DNA from: Deltaproteobacteria bacterium
Lineage (GTDB): Bacteria; Myxococcota_A; Polyangia; Polyangiales; Houyiibacteriaceae
Assembly (NCBI GenBank): GCA_004283055.1
Contig: SHLP01000001.1
Coordinates: 55,941 to 119,940, forward strand
Reading direction: 5' to 3'
DNA: 64,000 bases
This document shows, piece after piece, positions 44,068-54,097 of this stretch; within the stretch, counting starts at the first letter, position 1, and each line of letters begins with the position of its first letter. Under the pieces are notes generated by a model. That model saw only the letters and a list, made by a program, of their open reading frames with translations. It was not told the DNA's origin and searched no databases. The position numbers were made by a program, and so were the translations under genes.

Positions 44068-45780
44068 CTAGTTGGGCCGTGCGATCCGCTTCAAGATGTC
44101 GGTAAAAGAAAGAACGCCCACCGGCACATTCGGATTCTCTGGCCTCGTTACGAACAAGCGATGAATTCCCTGGCGAGCCATCAGGGTGACCGCATCCGCA
44201 AGCAGCATGTCGGGCTCGCAGGTCAAGGGGTCTGGTGTCATCACGTCGCCCGCGGTCAGCGCCCCCGCTTGCTGCCGAGAGCGACCTTGGCGTGCGAGCA
44301 CCAGGTCGGTTTGGGACACGACTCCGATTGCCGTGTCATCTTTGGTTACCACGGCAGCGTGGATGTGGTTGTCGAGCAGCAATCTCGCCACCTCAGCCAG
44401 CTTGGCATCGACCGAGCACGTGACGAGGCCCTCGTGCATCGCCTCGCCCACGAGTGTGCGATGGGGGTGCGTCTCGCCCGGGCTGAGCTCGAGGCGGGGT
44501 TGTCGGTACGTGACCTCGGGAACGCTGTCCCGGGTTTCGACCGGTACGCTGGCTTCCACGGCCTGAGCGCCGACGAGAACGGCCATGTTCCCGTACGGGT
44601 GGCGGTTCTCATGCATCAATTGATGGGCGTGGGCCAAGTCATCCCACGCAAAGACCTGGCTCGTACACGGGTCCACCCGCTTAGCTGCAACGAGCTCGTT
44701 GAGTGCACGCGCCTGGTCGTCGTTCGCGAAGTGCGAGCCCTGGAGGCGCTTTTGACGCGTCCAAAGGTAGCGCAGGTCGACGCTGGCGTTGTAGCCGGTT
44801 GTGCCCGCGCAGATCACGACCATCCCACCCCGTTGGCATACGTAAATGCTCGTCGGAATCGTGCTTTCGCCCGGATGCTCGAACACGATGCGCGGATTGC
44901 GCCGCTCCCCGAGAATCTCCCAGATCGCCTCGCCGAAAGCCCGCGCCTCCGCACGCCACTTGGCATAGCCAGCTTGGTCTTTCCAGTGGGGCAAGATACC
45001 CCAGTGGCCGAAGCGCCTGCGATTGATCGAGCCCTTCGCACCCAAGCGTTTGCAGTACTCCGCCTTGTCGTCGGAGCTCACGACCGCGATGGGAACGCCA
45101 CCCATGGCGCTTGCGATTTGGATCGCCATCGAGCCGAGGCCACCGGCACCGCCCCAGCAGAGCACGACATCGTTCGGGCGCACCGCGTGGCGTCCCCAGC
45201 CGGCGAGCATTCGGTACGCACTGGCGCCGACGACCATGTACGACCCGGATGAGGCCCAGGACAGGTGTTTGGGGCGCGGCAGACACTGGTGCGCCTGGAC
45301 ACGGGTAAACTGGGCGAAGCTTCCCCAGTTGGTATCGTAGCCCCAGGTCCGGAACGTTGGAGAATAGGTGGGATCTCCACCTGACCTCACGATCGCGCAC
45401 TCCGCGCTCCAGGTCCCGCAGTGAATCACCACCTCGTCTCCCACGGCCAAGTTCGAGACCTTGGCGCCGACTTTGTAAACGATGCCGGACGCATCGGAGC
45501 CACCGATGTGAAAGGGCTCGGCCTCCCCGGCCTTCTGCCGCGCGGCGACGACGTCCTGGGGCACGCCGGTCGCGGCCCAGACGTTGTTGTAGTTGACCCC
45601 CGCGGCCATCACGTAGACCAGAACCTCGTCGTCGCGGATTTCTGGAACGTCGACGACCTCTTGCTTGAAGCTACTAACCGGCTCGCCAAAACGCTCGGGC
45701 CGAATCAGCCACGCGTGCATCTGCTCCGGGACCTCCCCCAACGGGGGCGGGTTGTCGATGTCGTAGAGCCTCTTGCCCAT
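44068..45780 (-). CDS. ccr: Crotonyl-CoA carboxylase/reductase fused to a C-terminal CBS domain pair
   Basis: A 570-residue protein. Residues 1-405 are a Ccr-type MDR enzyme: NYNNVWAA (63-70), [12 protein letters not shown] (148-158), [20 protein letters not shown] for [17 protein letters not shown] and [17 protein letters not shown], ending GNMAVLVGA. Ccr carboxylates crotonyl-CoA to ethylmalonyl-CoA. An acidic linker (406-440) leads to two CBS motifs, one from [18 protein letters not shown] to about 500 and one from [17 protein letters not shown] to 570. Ordinary Ccr ends near 430 residues, so the CBS pair is extra and may sense adenine nucleotides. It heads the operon ccr-mcl-mch-mct. Confidence 0.87.
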   Translation of the reverse strand: MGKRLYDIDNPPPLGEVPEQMHAWLIRPERFGEPVSSFKQEVVDVPEIRDDEVLVYVMAAGVNYNNVWAATGVPQDVVAARQKAGEAEPFHIGGSDASGIVYKVGAKVSNLAVGDEVVIHCGTWSAECAIVRSGGDPTYSPTFRTWGYDTNWGSFAQFTRVQAHQCLPRPKHLSWASSGSYMVVGASAYRMLAGWGRHAVRPNDVVLCWGGAGGLGSMAIQIASAMGGVPIAVVSSDDKAEYCKRLGAKGSINRRRFGHWGILPHWKDQAGYAKWRAEARAFGEAIWEILGERRNPRIVFEHPGESTIPTSIYVCQRGGMVVICAGTTGYNASVDLRYLWTRQKRLQGSHFANDDQARALNELVAAKRVDPCTSQVFAWDDLAHAHQLMHENRHPYGNMAVLVGAQAVEASVPVETRDSVPEVTYRQPRLELSPGETHPHRTLVGEAMHEGLVTCSVDAKLAEVARLLLDNHIHAAVVTKDDTAIGVVSQTDLVLARQGRSRQQAGALTAGDVMTPDPLTCEPDMLLADAVTLMARQGIHRLFVTRPENPNVPVGVLSFTDILKRIARPN

Positions 45781-46182
45781 CCCTTCCTCCTGATGCGACG
45801 CCGTGCACAGGCAACGCGGCTGAGGTTGTCGATATCACGAACGGAGGCCCGCTGGGTAGCGACCGATCGAGGCCGCCACGAGGGGGTTCAATTCTCGGCT
45901 ATAGTCGCGCTGTGACTGACGCGGCATCGAAGACGAGGGCCGCCGGAGGTGGCTCGCCTTCCCATGGCTGTTCGGCTTCGACGATGGGTTGCCAAACTGG
46001 TCCGCCCACAAGAACGAATCGACGCTACTGTGAACGGCTCGGGAGGCGCGCTCGTTCAGAAGTATAGCGGGATTGGACTTATCCGACTGAACTGGGTTGG
46101 GTAGCACACCCGTCGGTAATTGTTCGTCACTTAGGCGTCGCTCTTCTTGAAGCGAGCGGCGCCTGACTCTAACCTCCCCGCT
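45781..46182. other. 402-base spacer upstream of ccr and the Cys-repeat lipoprotein
   Basis: The spacer separates the divergent ccr (start 45780) and the lipoprotein gene (start 46183). It should hold promoters for both, though I see no clear sigma70 boxes. A long minus-strand ORF that reaches into it is a shadow of the lipoprotein gene. A hairpin lies at its right end, and no other gene is supported. Confidence 0.6.
46133..46164 (+). promoter_or_regulatory. Hairpin in the 5' region of the Cys-repeat lipoprotein
   Basis: AGGCGTCGCTC and GAGCGGCGCCT form an 11-base stem with one G-T pair around a 10-base loop (TTCTTGAAGC). It ends 18 bases before the ATG at 46183. With no T-run, it is more likely a leader RNA structure than a terminator, and could affect translation of this gene. 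Confidence 0.35.
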
Positions 46183-47871
<1,689 letters not shown>

Positions 47872-47888
47872 GCCCCGAAGCACGAGTG

Positions 47889-47920
47889 CCGTTCAGGCGG
47901 CTAGCACGCTGCTTGAACGG
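47889..47920. terminator. Long hairpin between convergent genes
   Basis: CCGTTCA-g-GCGGC pairs with GCTGC-t-TGAACGG: a 7-base perfect stem, a single mismatch, then five further pairs with one G-T around a 6-base loop. It lies between the stops of the Cys-repeat lipoprotein and the PhlG-like gene and is the clearest terminator-like structure in the window, usable from both sides. Confidence 0.6.
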
Positions 47921-47938
47921 GGAATGTGACCCCAGCGC

Positions 47939-48940
47939 CTAGGGTGGATCCTGCCCGTACTCGCCGTACAGCTCCGCGAGGAAGCTTGCGAGGTGGTGGT
48001 ATTCCGTCGCGCAATGCCATGCCAGGCCTCGCGCTGCGTGTTGCGGAAGGAGTCTTCGTTTCATGAAGCTGTTGTCCGCAACGGCAGCCGCGATGGGCCA
48101 GCCGCCGGCCATGGCTTCGAAGTCGCGCGCCATCCAGAACCGGCTGCGCAGCTCGAAACCGTCCTCGTCGGCGCGTGCGTAGTGGACCATGTCGGTGTGC
48201 TTTAGACGTCCGTTCGGCAGGCCGACGCGTACGCAGACCGCGCTATCGCCGTTGCGGATCGCCCCGAAGCCGAACGCCTCCGGGCGAACGAAATCGAGGC
48301 GCAGCCGTGCGACGCCCAGACCCACGTCCTCGACCGGAAAGCGGCTGAGCCCCCAAAAGGGCTTGTCGTCGGGGCGATGCTGGAAGCCCGGCGTCGGGCT
48401 TTCGGACATGGATACATGGGCGCCGGGACTCCAGATCTTGTAGCGGATGATCTCTTCGCGCTGGCCCCACACGAACCACCAGTCCAGCATGGATGCGGTG
48501 CAGCCCGAAAAGCGCGTCTGCACCGCGACGTACTGCGACCCGTCCGGCAGCACGCACCAGCCGTTCGCGGCACCAGGAGGTGACGCGTCGGCGATTTGCG
48601 CGCGCGCTTCCCATGGCAGCATGTCGTCCGGATGGATCGGTCCCGCCTCGAGCGCCGACCGCACGTCGTCCGCAATCGGCGTGAAGCGGTACCAGTACTT
48701 CGCGAGCGGGTGTCTGCGTTCAGTCTCTGTGAGGTAGGCGTGCCAATCGGCCTCGGGCTGGGGCTGCAGATAGGCGCGCTCGGCTGCTCGTGCGGTGGTC
48801 GGGGCCGTTGCGGCCGCCCCCAGCAACGCGGGCGCCGCGAGAGCGGAACTAACGAATCGACGGCGTGTCAAACGTACGCGCCAGGATGCCTCTTCGTGAC
48901 TCATCTCAGGCGACCAGCGCTCGACGGGGTCTAGCTTCAT
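47939..48940 (-). CDS. Tat-exported DAPG hydrolase (PhlG)-like protein
   Basis: A 333-residue protein with a twin-arginine signal (RLTRRRFVSSALAAPALLG, cleaved after TARA about residue 53). The mature part resembles PhlG-type zinc hydrolases that cut a C-C bond in diacetylphloroglucinol: SMLDWWFVWGQREEIIRYKIWSP, GAHVSMSESPTP, and the late WHCATEYHHLASFLAELYGEYG with His/Glu metal ligands. PhlG is cytoplasmic, so an exported form is unusual; substrate may be a different acylphenol or ketone. It is 22 bases downstream of the CocE-like gene on the same strand and may share its transcript. Confidence 0.7.
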   Translation of the reverse strand: MKLDPVERWSPEMSHEEASWRVRLTRRRFVSSALAAPALLGAAATAPTTARAAERAYLQPQPEADWHAYLTETERRHPLAKYWYRFTPIADDVRSALEAGPIHPDDMLPWEARAQIADASPPGAANGWCVLPDGSQYVAVQTRFSGCTASMLDWWFVWGQREEIIRYKIWSPGAHVSMSESPTPGFQHRPDDKPFWGLSRFPVEDVGLGVARLRLDFVRPEAFGFGAIRNGDSAVCVRVGLPNGRLKHTDMVHYARADEDGFELRSRFWMARDFEAMAGGWPIAAAVADNSFMKRRLLPQHAARGLAWHCATEYHHLASFLAELYGEYGQDPP

Positions 48941-48961
48941 GGCTGATCTGCTCCCGCCGTC

Positions 48962-50746
48962 TCAGCGCACGACGGGCGCGAGCAGGTGCGAGTCGTACTG
49001 CCCGCCGGTGTGGATCGAGTGCGTGCCCCGGTTGACGTCGTCCGAATGGTCGTGGGCGAGCGACGGATGCTCGAAGAGGTCCTGGCCCTGAACGATGACC
49101 TGGAGCGACTCTCCTGCGCGGAAGAGCGTGCTGCTCGGGAGAATCTCGACCTCGACGGGCACGATCTCGTTCGGGGTGAGTGGCTGGGGGTTATCGTGCG
49201 AAAGCCACGGTTGCTGCGGCGTCGAGCGGCTTTCGTCCAGGGCTCGCTCTGATACGCGCAGCCAGCCGAGCGCCGCCGGGGTCTCCGCGAAGCCAGCCTT
49301 GCCGCGGAAATGAACGGCCTCGCCGTTCGTGTCGAGCTTCTCGACGCCGACGAAGAGGTCCATGTCGGTCCCCTCGTTCGCCGAGACCCATAGCTTCAGC
49401 TTCATGTTTCCGGTCAGCTCGGTGTCCTCGTCGAAGGTGATGGTGAAGGTCGCCGCTCCCTCGAGCGGGGCGTACTCGGCCACGACCGTGTCCGCAGGCA
49501 GGTCCTCACGGAGCGCTCCGGACGCGGCGTCTAGATAGAGCTCTTCGTACTCGGTGCGGGAAATTGGCCATTCGTCCTCATACCGCACCTGATACTCATC
49601 GAGACTCTCGCGCACCTCGAGGCGGATCGAACGCACCTCGTCCATGCCGTTGTCTTCGCCCTTGAGGAAATGGTCGAAGAACTGCTTCTGAGCCGCGATC
49701 GCGTCATCGCTGTAGAAGACGTCCCACTTCGCTCGCCCATGGTTGTAGATCCACTTCTGCTCGGACGGGATCTGCTTGTAGGCCTCGAACGAGCCCCGGG
49801 TGTGCAAGCCGTGATCCGACCAAGAGGCGCAGATCAGCGCCGGGGCCGTGACCTGGTCGAGCGCAATCCCGACCGTCGGTAGGAAGGGCAGAAGCTCTGG
49901 CATGTTCGGGTGGAGGGTCAGCAGAATGTCAGCGGGAAGGGGGGGCGTATTGGCTAGGCTGTTCACCCGGCCGATCCAGAACTCGACGAACGCGGTCTCG
50001 GGAACACCTCCGTGATAGAGCACCTCCCGAACGGCGTCCGTCTGGCCCTCCCAGGGCGCGATCGCTTTCAAGCTTGGCGGGTTGGCCGTCGCGGCGACCC
50101 ACTGCGAGATCGCGAGGTACGATACGCCCAGGAGACCGACGTTGCCGTTGCTCCACTCCTGTGCGCCGGCCCACTCGATGGCGTCGTAGAAGTCCTCGCC
50201 ATCCTCCGGACTGAGCACGCCCGCCTCGCCCTCGGAGGCGAGGTAGCCGCGCACGTCCAAGTAGACCACCGCATAGCCGGAGGGCACCCAGGTAGCCGGG
50301 TCGGGCGCCTCCCACGATGTCCACTCGCTCACCTCGATGGTGCCAGAGTCAAAATCCGGCCGCTCCCCGAACTCAATCGCCCTAGGGTATTGATCGGGCC
50401 CCCTGTCCTTCCCGTAGGCGGTCAGCATCATGATGACCGGGTACTGCCCCTCGGCTACGGGTCGGAACACCTTGGCCGAAAGGCGCGTCCCGTCTCGCAC
50501 GATCACGCCGACGTCGTCCTCGACGATCACTTGGTCCCGGATGTCCTCGATGTCGCGAATGACCAGCGGGGGGCCGTCCTCGGTACCCTCGTTGGCGGCA
50601 TAGGTTTCGCTGCAGCCGAGCGCCACGGACGCACAAACCGCACCCATCGCGATCCACGCTGTCCGAAGCTTGGCGCTCTTGGCGAGCGAACGCCGCGAAC
50701 CTTCCAGCCAACACGTTTCCGAGATCTCGTTCATCGTCTTCTGCAT
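48962..50746 (-). CDS. CocE/NonD family hydrolase lipoprotein (X-Pro dipeptidyl-peptidase fold)
   Basis: A 594-residue alpha/beta hydrolase. A signal sequence ends in VALGC (lipobox, about residue 45). The catalytic Ser is in GLLGVSYLAISQWVA, the family phrase RDGTRLSAKVFRP..PVIMMLTAYGK opens the domain, and the C-terminal jelly roll (LKLWVSANEGTDMDLFVGVEKL, then a HDNPQPLTP... segment) is present. Members hydrolyse esters such as cocaine or cephalosporin acyls and proline peptides. ATG 50746 (with GGAGACGGAG upstream) is chosen. A TetR regulator is divergent. It is upstream of the PhlG-like gene in the same direction, so the two hydrolases may work on one exogenous compound. Confidence 0.85.
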   Translation of the reverse strand: MQKTMNEISETCWLEGSRRSLAKSAKLRTAWIAMGAVCASVALGCSETYAANEGTEDGPPLVIRDIEDIRDQVIVEDDVGVIVRDGTRLSAKVFRPVAEGQYPVIMMLTAYGKDRGPDQYPRAIEFGERPDFDSGTIEVSEWTSWEAPDPATWVPSGYAVVYLDVRGYLASEGEAGVLSPEDGEDFYDAIEWAGAQEWSNGNVGLLGVSYLAISQWVAATANPPSLKAIAPWEGQTDAVREVLYHGGVPETAFVEFWIGRVNSLANTPPLPADILLTLHPNMPELLPFLPTVGIALDQVTAPALICASWSDHGLHTRGSFEAYKQIPSEQKWIYNHGRAKWDVFYSDDAIAAQKQFFDHFLKGEDNGMDEVRSIRLEVRESLDEYQVRYEDEWPISRTEYEELYLDAASGALREDLPADTVVAEYAPLEGAATFTITFDEDTELTGNMKLKLWVSANEGTDMDLFVGVEKLDTNGEAVHFRGKAGFAETPAALGWLRVSERALDESRSTPQQPWLSHDNPQPLTPNEIVPVEVEILPSSTLFRAGESLQVIVQGQDLFEHPSLAHDHSDDVNRGTHSIHTGGQYDSHLLAPVVR

Positions 50747-50794
50747 CGCTCCGTCTCCTACAAGTGGGGTTCCGGCTCCACCCGGGCGGACATT

Positions 50795-50845
50795 TTTAGT
50801 TTGATTGACCCAATTATATTGCTTTTCTAGGTAGGTCAAGCTAAA
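50795..50845. promoter_or_regulatory. AT-rich divergent promoter with inverted repeat (candidate TetR operator)
   Basis: The 107-base spacer between the CocE-like and TetR genes has an AT-rich core unusual in this GC-rich window. TTTAGTTTGA (50795) and TCAAGCTAAA (50836) form an inverted repeat with one mismatch, flanking TTGACC/GGTCAA. AATTATATTGC may hold a -10. The divergent TetR protein is the obvious ligand. Confidence 0.45.
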
Positions 50846-50853
50846 TTAATCGA

Positions 50854-51501
50854 ATGATGAACCACGCCTCCACCCGCAGGCCGCAGCGCCGCGCGCTCGA
50901 AACCCGCGCCCGATTGATCGAGGCCGCGATCGGGGAGTTCGCCGAAAAGGGGTTCGAGGGAGCCTCGACGGGAGAGATCGCCTCGCGCGCAGGCGTGGCC
51001 CAGTCCGCGGTCCCTTATCACTTCGGGACCAAGGACCTGCTCTGGAAGGCCGCGGGCGAAGGGCTGTTCGGGCTCCTGCGGGAACGACTCGGCGCCCGAC
51101 TGGCGGGGCTCGATGGCGTCGATGTGCTCACGACCGCACGGCTCCTGCTCACGGAGTTCGTCCGTTTCGCGGCCGCTCACCCGGAGCTCCATCGATTCAT
51201 GCTCCAAGAGGGAACCGGGCCGAGCGAGCGCCTCGAGTGGCTCGTCGCGAAGCACGTCGTTCCCATGGCCTCGGTTCTCGAGGGAGTGTTTCAAGGCATC
51301 GAGTCTCTGGGCGGACCGTCCCCCGGGCCAATGACTCACGTCTTCTACGTTCTCATTGGCGCGGTTTCGACTCCGTACGCCCTCGCACCCCAGGTTCGAC
51401 TAGCGACCGGCGAGGATCCATTCTCGGAAGACTACATCGAGGCCCACACCGAGATGATGCTCCGGCTGTTCATTCCGTCGCTCCCGGATTCTGACGGGTA
51501 G
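50854..51501 (+). CDS. TetR/AcrR family transcriptional regulator
   Basis: A 215-residue repressor-type protein. The helix-turn-helix is at residues 13-58 (RALETRARLIEAAIGEFAEKG, GASTGEIASRAGVAQSAVPYHFGTK). The effector domain has a C-terminal CecR/CerR-like or YbiH-like pattern (LTEFVRFAAAHPELHRFMLQE). It is divergent from the CocE-like gene and likely represses it and perhaps itself through the inverted repeat in the spacer. No ribosome site is clear before ATG 50854, and a second ATG follows directly. The ligand would be a hydrolase substrate by inference. Confidence 0.85.
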   Translation: MMNHASTRRPQRRALETRARLIEAAIGEFAEKGFEGASTGEIASRAGVAQSAVPYHFGTKDLLWKAAGEGLFGLLRERLGARLAGLDGVDVLTTARLLLTEFVRFAAAHPELHRFMLQEGTGPSERLEWLVAKHVVPMASVLEGVFQGIESLGGPSPGPMTHVFYVLIGAVSTPYALAPQVRLATGEDPFSEDYIEAHTEMMLRLFIPSLPDSDG

Positions 51502-51566
51502 CTTCTGTGGTCGGGCGCTCGTAGTGCGAGTCGCGGACGACGCCTGGTATTCCGCCAAGGTTTTCG

Positions 51567-52094
51567 CTAGGGGTTCGATTGTGGCTGCACGGCAGGGGAG
51601 GCGACGCCCGTGCACGAAGTCAAGGCAATGTTGCAACCCGTCAGCAAGCATTGACTGCAGGCCGCTGTGTTCGCTCCCCGGCCGTTGCAGCTTTCGCCGC
51701 AGTCCGTATCGATGCACTCGGCGTAGTCACCGTAGCAGCCCGCGCAGTCCGAAGAGAGAGGAGGTGGTTCCTGCAAACACGACTCGACCGAAGGCCCGAT
51801 GTCCGTGTCCGCCGTGTCGTAACAATCCCAAAACCGAGCAGGAAACTCCACGCTCGTCGCCGTCGACAAGTCGGGGTCCTCGTTGCACTTGGTGGTGATG
51901 CCGCCACCGCCCGTGCCGCCGTTACCACCCATGCCCGACGCGCCGCCCGAGCCCGCAGTTCCGCCCGAGCCAGCGGAGCCAGCTGAACCTCCGGTGCCAC
52001 CTGCTCCAGCGGAACCGTCACCCGAATCGCTGTCGCAGCCCCAGGCTCCGAGAGCTAGAGCCAGCATGCCTACGAGTACCCTCTCGTGAACCAT
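51567..52094 (-). CDS. Small Gly-hinged, Cys-rich lipoprotein
   Basis: A 175-residue lipoprotein of no known function. A signal peptide ends in a lipobox (LALGAWGC), followed by a glycine-rich hinge (GAGGTGGSAGSAGSGGTAGS) and a Cys-rich C-terminal domain with paired motifs CAGCYGDYAECIDTDC and CSQCLLTGC. Such surface proteins are frequent in Myxococcota. GAAGGGA precedes ATG 52094. It is convergent with the TetR gene and downstream of the delta-60 protein on the same strand. Confidence 0.75.
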   Translation of the reverse strand: MVHERVLVGMLALALGAWGCDSDSGDGSAGAGGTGGSAGSAGSGGTAGSGGASGMGGNGGTGGGGITTKCNEDPDLSTATSVEFPARFWDCYDTADTDIGPSVESCLQEPPPLSSDCAGCYGDYAECIDTDCGESCNGRGANTAACSQCLLTGCNIALTSCTGVASPAVQPQSNP

Positions 52095-52186
52095 GGGATT
52101 CCCTTCATCGTGAGTCGCCCAGTGCGGGCATCCGCGTGAAACACTACCACGAGGACGACACCGGGCGCGAGTCCCCATCCGCGCGC

Positions 52187-54007
52187 TCACGGCAGCAGCC
52201 GGGCCATGACGACAGTCTCTTCGCCGAAGAGGCGGTCGCCCACGAGCGAGGTTCCGACCACGACGATGCGACCTTGGTCGTCGATCGCGACGCCGCGGCC
52301 GACGTCATCACCTCCGAAGTCGAGGTAGACGATGCCGTCGGTCCCGAAGCCTCGGTCGATCTCACCGTCGGGTCGAATGCGGACTACGATGAGGTCGATG
52401 TCACCGCCGTCGATGCTCGCGCCCCCCACGATCACGACGCGCCCGTCGGCTTGGACCGCGGATGCGGCCCCGCCCTCGCTGCCGCCGAAGTCGTAGGCCC
52501 GTGAGCCAGTGCCGCCGAAACAGGGGTCGAACTCGAGCGATCCGGGCTCGTCGCCGGGACGCAAGCGAGCTGCGTACACGTCGGAAGTTGCATCCGGACC
52601 GCTGCCGGACCCGCGGCCGCCGCCCAGCACGTAGAGCCCTCCGCCGATCTCTTCCAAGCCTCCCACGGATACGCCACTCTGCGTGTTCCTGTAGATGGCT
52701 CCGGCGCTGCCATCCGAATTGATGATCTGTGTGTTGCCAAACCAGGTGCCGATCCAGTCATCGGGCGCCCGGCGCAGCACGTTGCCGACCGACCCGAAAC
52801 TCTCGGGAACGACGAGGCCTTCCGTCCCAAAACTCGAGTCAGGGGACCCGTCTTCCAAGAACCGAAAAAGGCCGAACGCATCAAAGACGAGGACGCGCCC
52901 GTCTGGGAGCGTTGCGACGTCGCCGAACGCGGAGAGTCGATCCAGACGCAGGTCGAGGACGACACCATCCTCGCCGAAGGAGGGATCGAGCTGGCCGTCG
53001 CGAAGAAAGCGAGCGAGCAGCAGAGGGAGACCGCCGCCTGCGGGTTGGCGCAGGCCGTAAAGCACGATCCGTCCGTCCGTCCTGAGTGCCATCGACTCGA
53101 CGAGACTATTGGCTGTGTCGGTGTACCGCGCGATGCCCTCGTCCCCGAAGCTCGTGTCGAGCCCTTCACCGTCGGGCAAGACGCGTATCACGCTTGCTCG
53201 GACTACCTGTGCGGCGATGAGGAGCCTGTCTTCGTCATCGATGATCAGATCTTCCACTTCCGTGTTGCCCGCGTTGGCGCCGAGATCGAACGTGAACGTG
53301 CCGTTGGTGCCAAACGACGTGTCGAGCTCGCCGCCCGGGTCGTCTGGGAAGGTCGGTGGCGTGGGCCCGCATCGCGGAGGACACCACGGCACGAGAGGAT
53401 TGCCGTCGAAAGTGCAGTTCGAAATCGCCATCCCGAACGTGCTGAAACCAGAGATCGTCGCCGTGATGGTGTTGGCTTCCGGGTCGACCGTGCTGCCGGG
53501 AACCGGAACCAGCTCGCCGGTGTCGTGCGAGGTCCCGAGCATGATGAAGTTAGTCTCGTCGAAACCTTCGGGGACCTCGGACTGGTTGTAGCCGAGCGTG
53601 AGCGTGACCGGCGCGTCGAACAGCGCGCCGTCGGGACCAAGATCGTACACGGTGGGACTCACCATGCCCGGCACGCCGACGTTGGCGAGCGGGCTCACTC
53701 GGATGTTGGTGTCCTCGGAAACGGCCCCCGCCGAAAAGTCGAGAGAGACCCGGCCGCTGTGTGCCTCGACCGAGCCGCCCTCGGGTCCAACGGTTCCCGC
53801 AAAGTCGATGACCGGCCCGTCGTTGTCGGCGGCCCTGTCGTTTCCGCCGACGCCGCCGCCGTTGCCCGCGGCGCCGCCCGCACCAGCGCTCCCGGCAGAG
53901 CCACCAGTCCCAGGTGACCCGTTGGTGCCACCGCCGTCCGAGCTGCAGGCTGGCAGCGAGCACATCAACAGAACGACTAGACCCAAAAATCGACGCACAT
54001 CACGCAT
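52187..54007 (-). CDS. Delta-60 repeat lipoprotein (beta-propeller-like)
   Basis: A 606-residue lipoprotein. After a signal peptide with lipobox (SLPAC) comes a GGTNGSPGTGGSAGSAG hinge, then an immunoglobulin/ZU5-like segment (VGPEGGSVEAHSGRVSLDF), then repeats of the type LDTSFGxxG with VxxxxDGRIVLYG, LDPSFGEDGVV and PDSSFGTEG. These match the delta-60 repeat (TIGR02608) that folds as propeller-like blades and is abundant in deltaproteobacteria. Function is probably adhesion or surface scaffolding. The start ATG 54007 has GAAGGAGAAGG upstream. Confidence 0.82.
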   Translation of the reverse strand: MRDVRRFLGLVVLLMCSLPACSSDGGGTNGSPGTGGSAGSAGAGGAAGNGGGVGGNDRAADNDGPVIDFAGTVGPEGGSVEAHSGRVSLDFSAGAVSEDTNIRVSPLANVGVPGMVSPTVYDLGPDGALFDAPVTLTLGYNQSEVPEGFDETNFIMLGTSHDTGELVPVPGSTVDPEANTITATISGFSTFGMAISNCTFDGNPLVPWCPPRCGPTPPTFPDDPGGELDTSFGTNGTFTFDLGANAGNTEVEDLIIDDEDRLLIAAQVVRASVIRVLPDGEGLDTSFGDEGIARYTDTANSLVESMALRTDGRIVLYGLRQPAGGGLPLLLARFLRDGQLDPSFGEDGVVLDLRLDRLSAFGDVATLPDGRVLVFDAFGLFRFLEDGSPDSSFGTEGLVVPESFGSVGNVLRRAPDDWIGTWFGNTQIINSDGSAGAIYRNTQSGVSVGGLEEIGGGLYVLGGGRGSGSGPDATSDVYAARLRPGDEPGSLEFDPCFGGTGSRAYDFGGSEGGAASAVQADGRVVIVGGASIDGGDIDLIVVRIRPDGEIDRGFGTDGIVYLDFGGDDVGRGVAIDDQGRIVVVGTSLVGDRLFGEETVVMARLLP

Positions 54008-54097
54008 GCCTTCTCCTTCATCAAGCGAGACCACCGAGGATACACGCTTGCGCGGCCGCGGAGAAGGGCCGTGAGGCGGGGGGAGGCAGGCGTTGCG

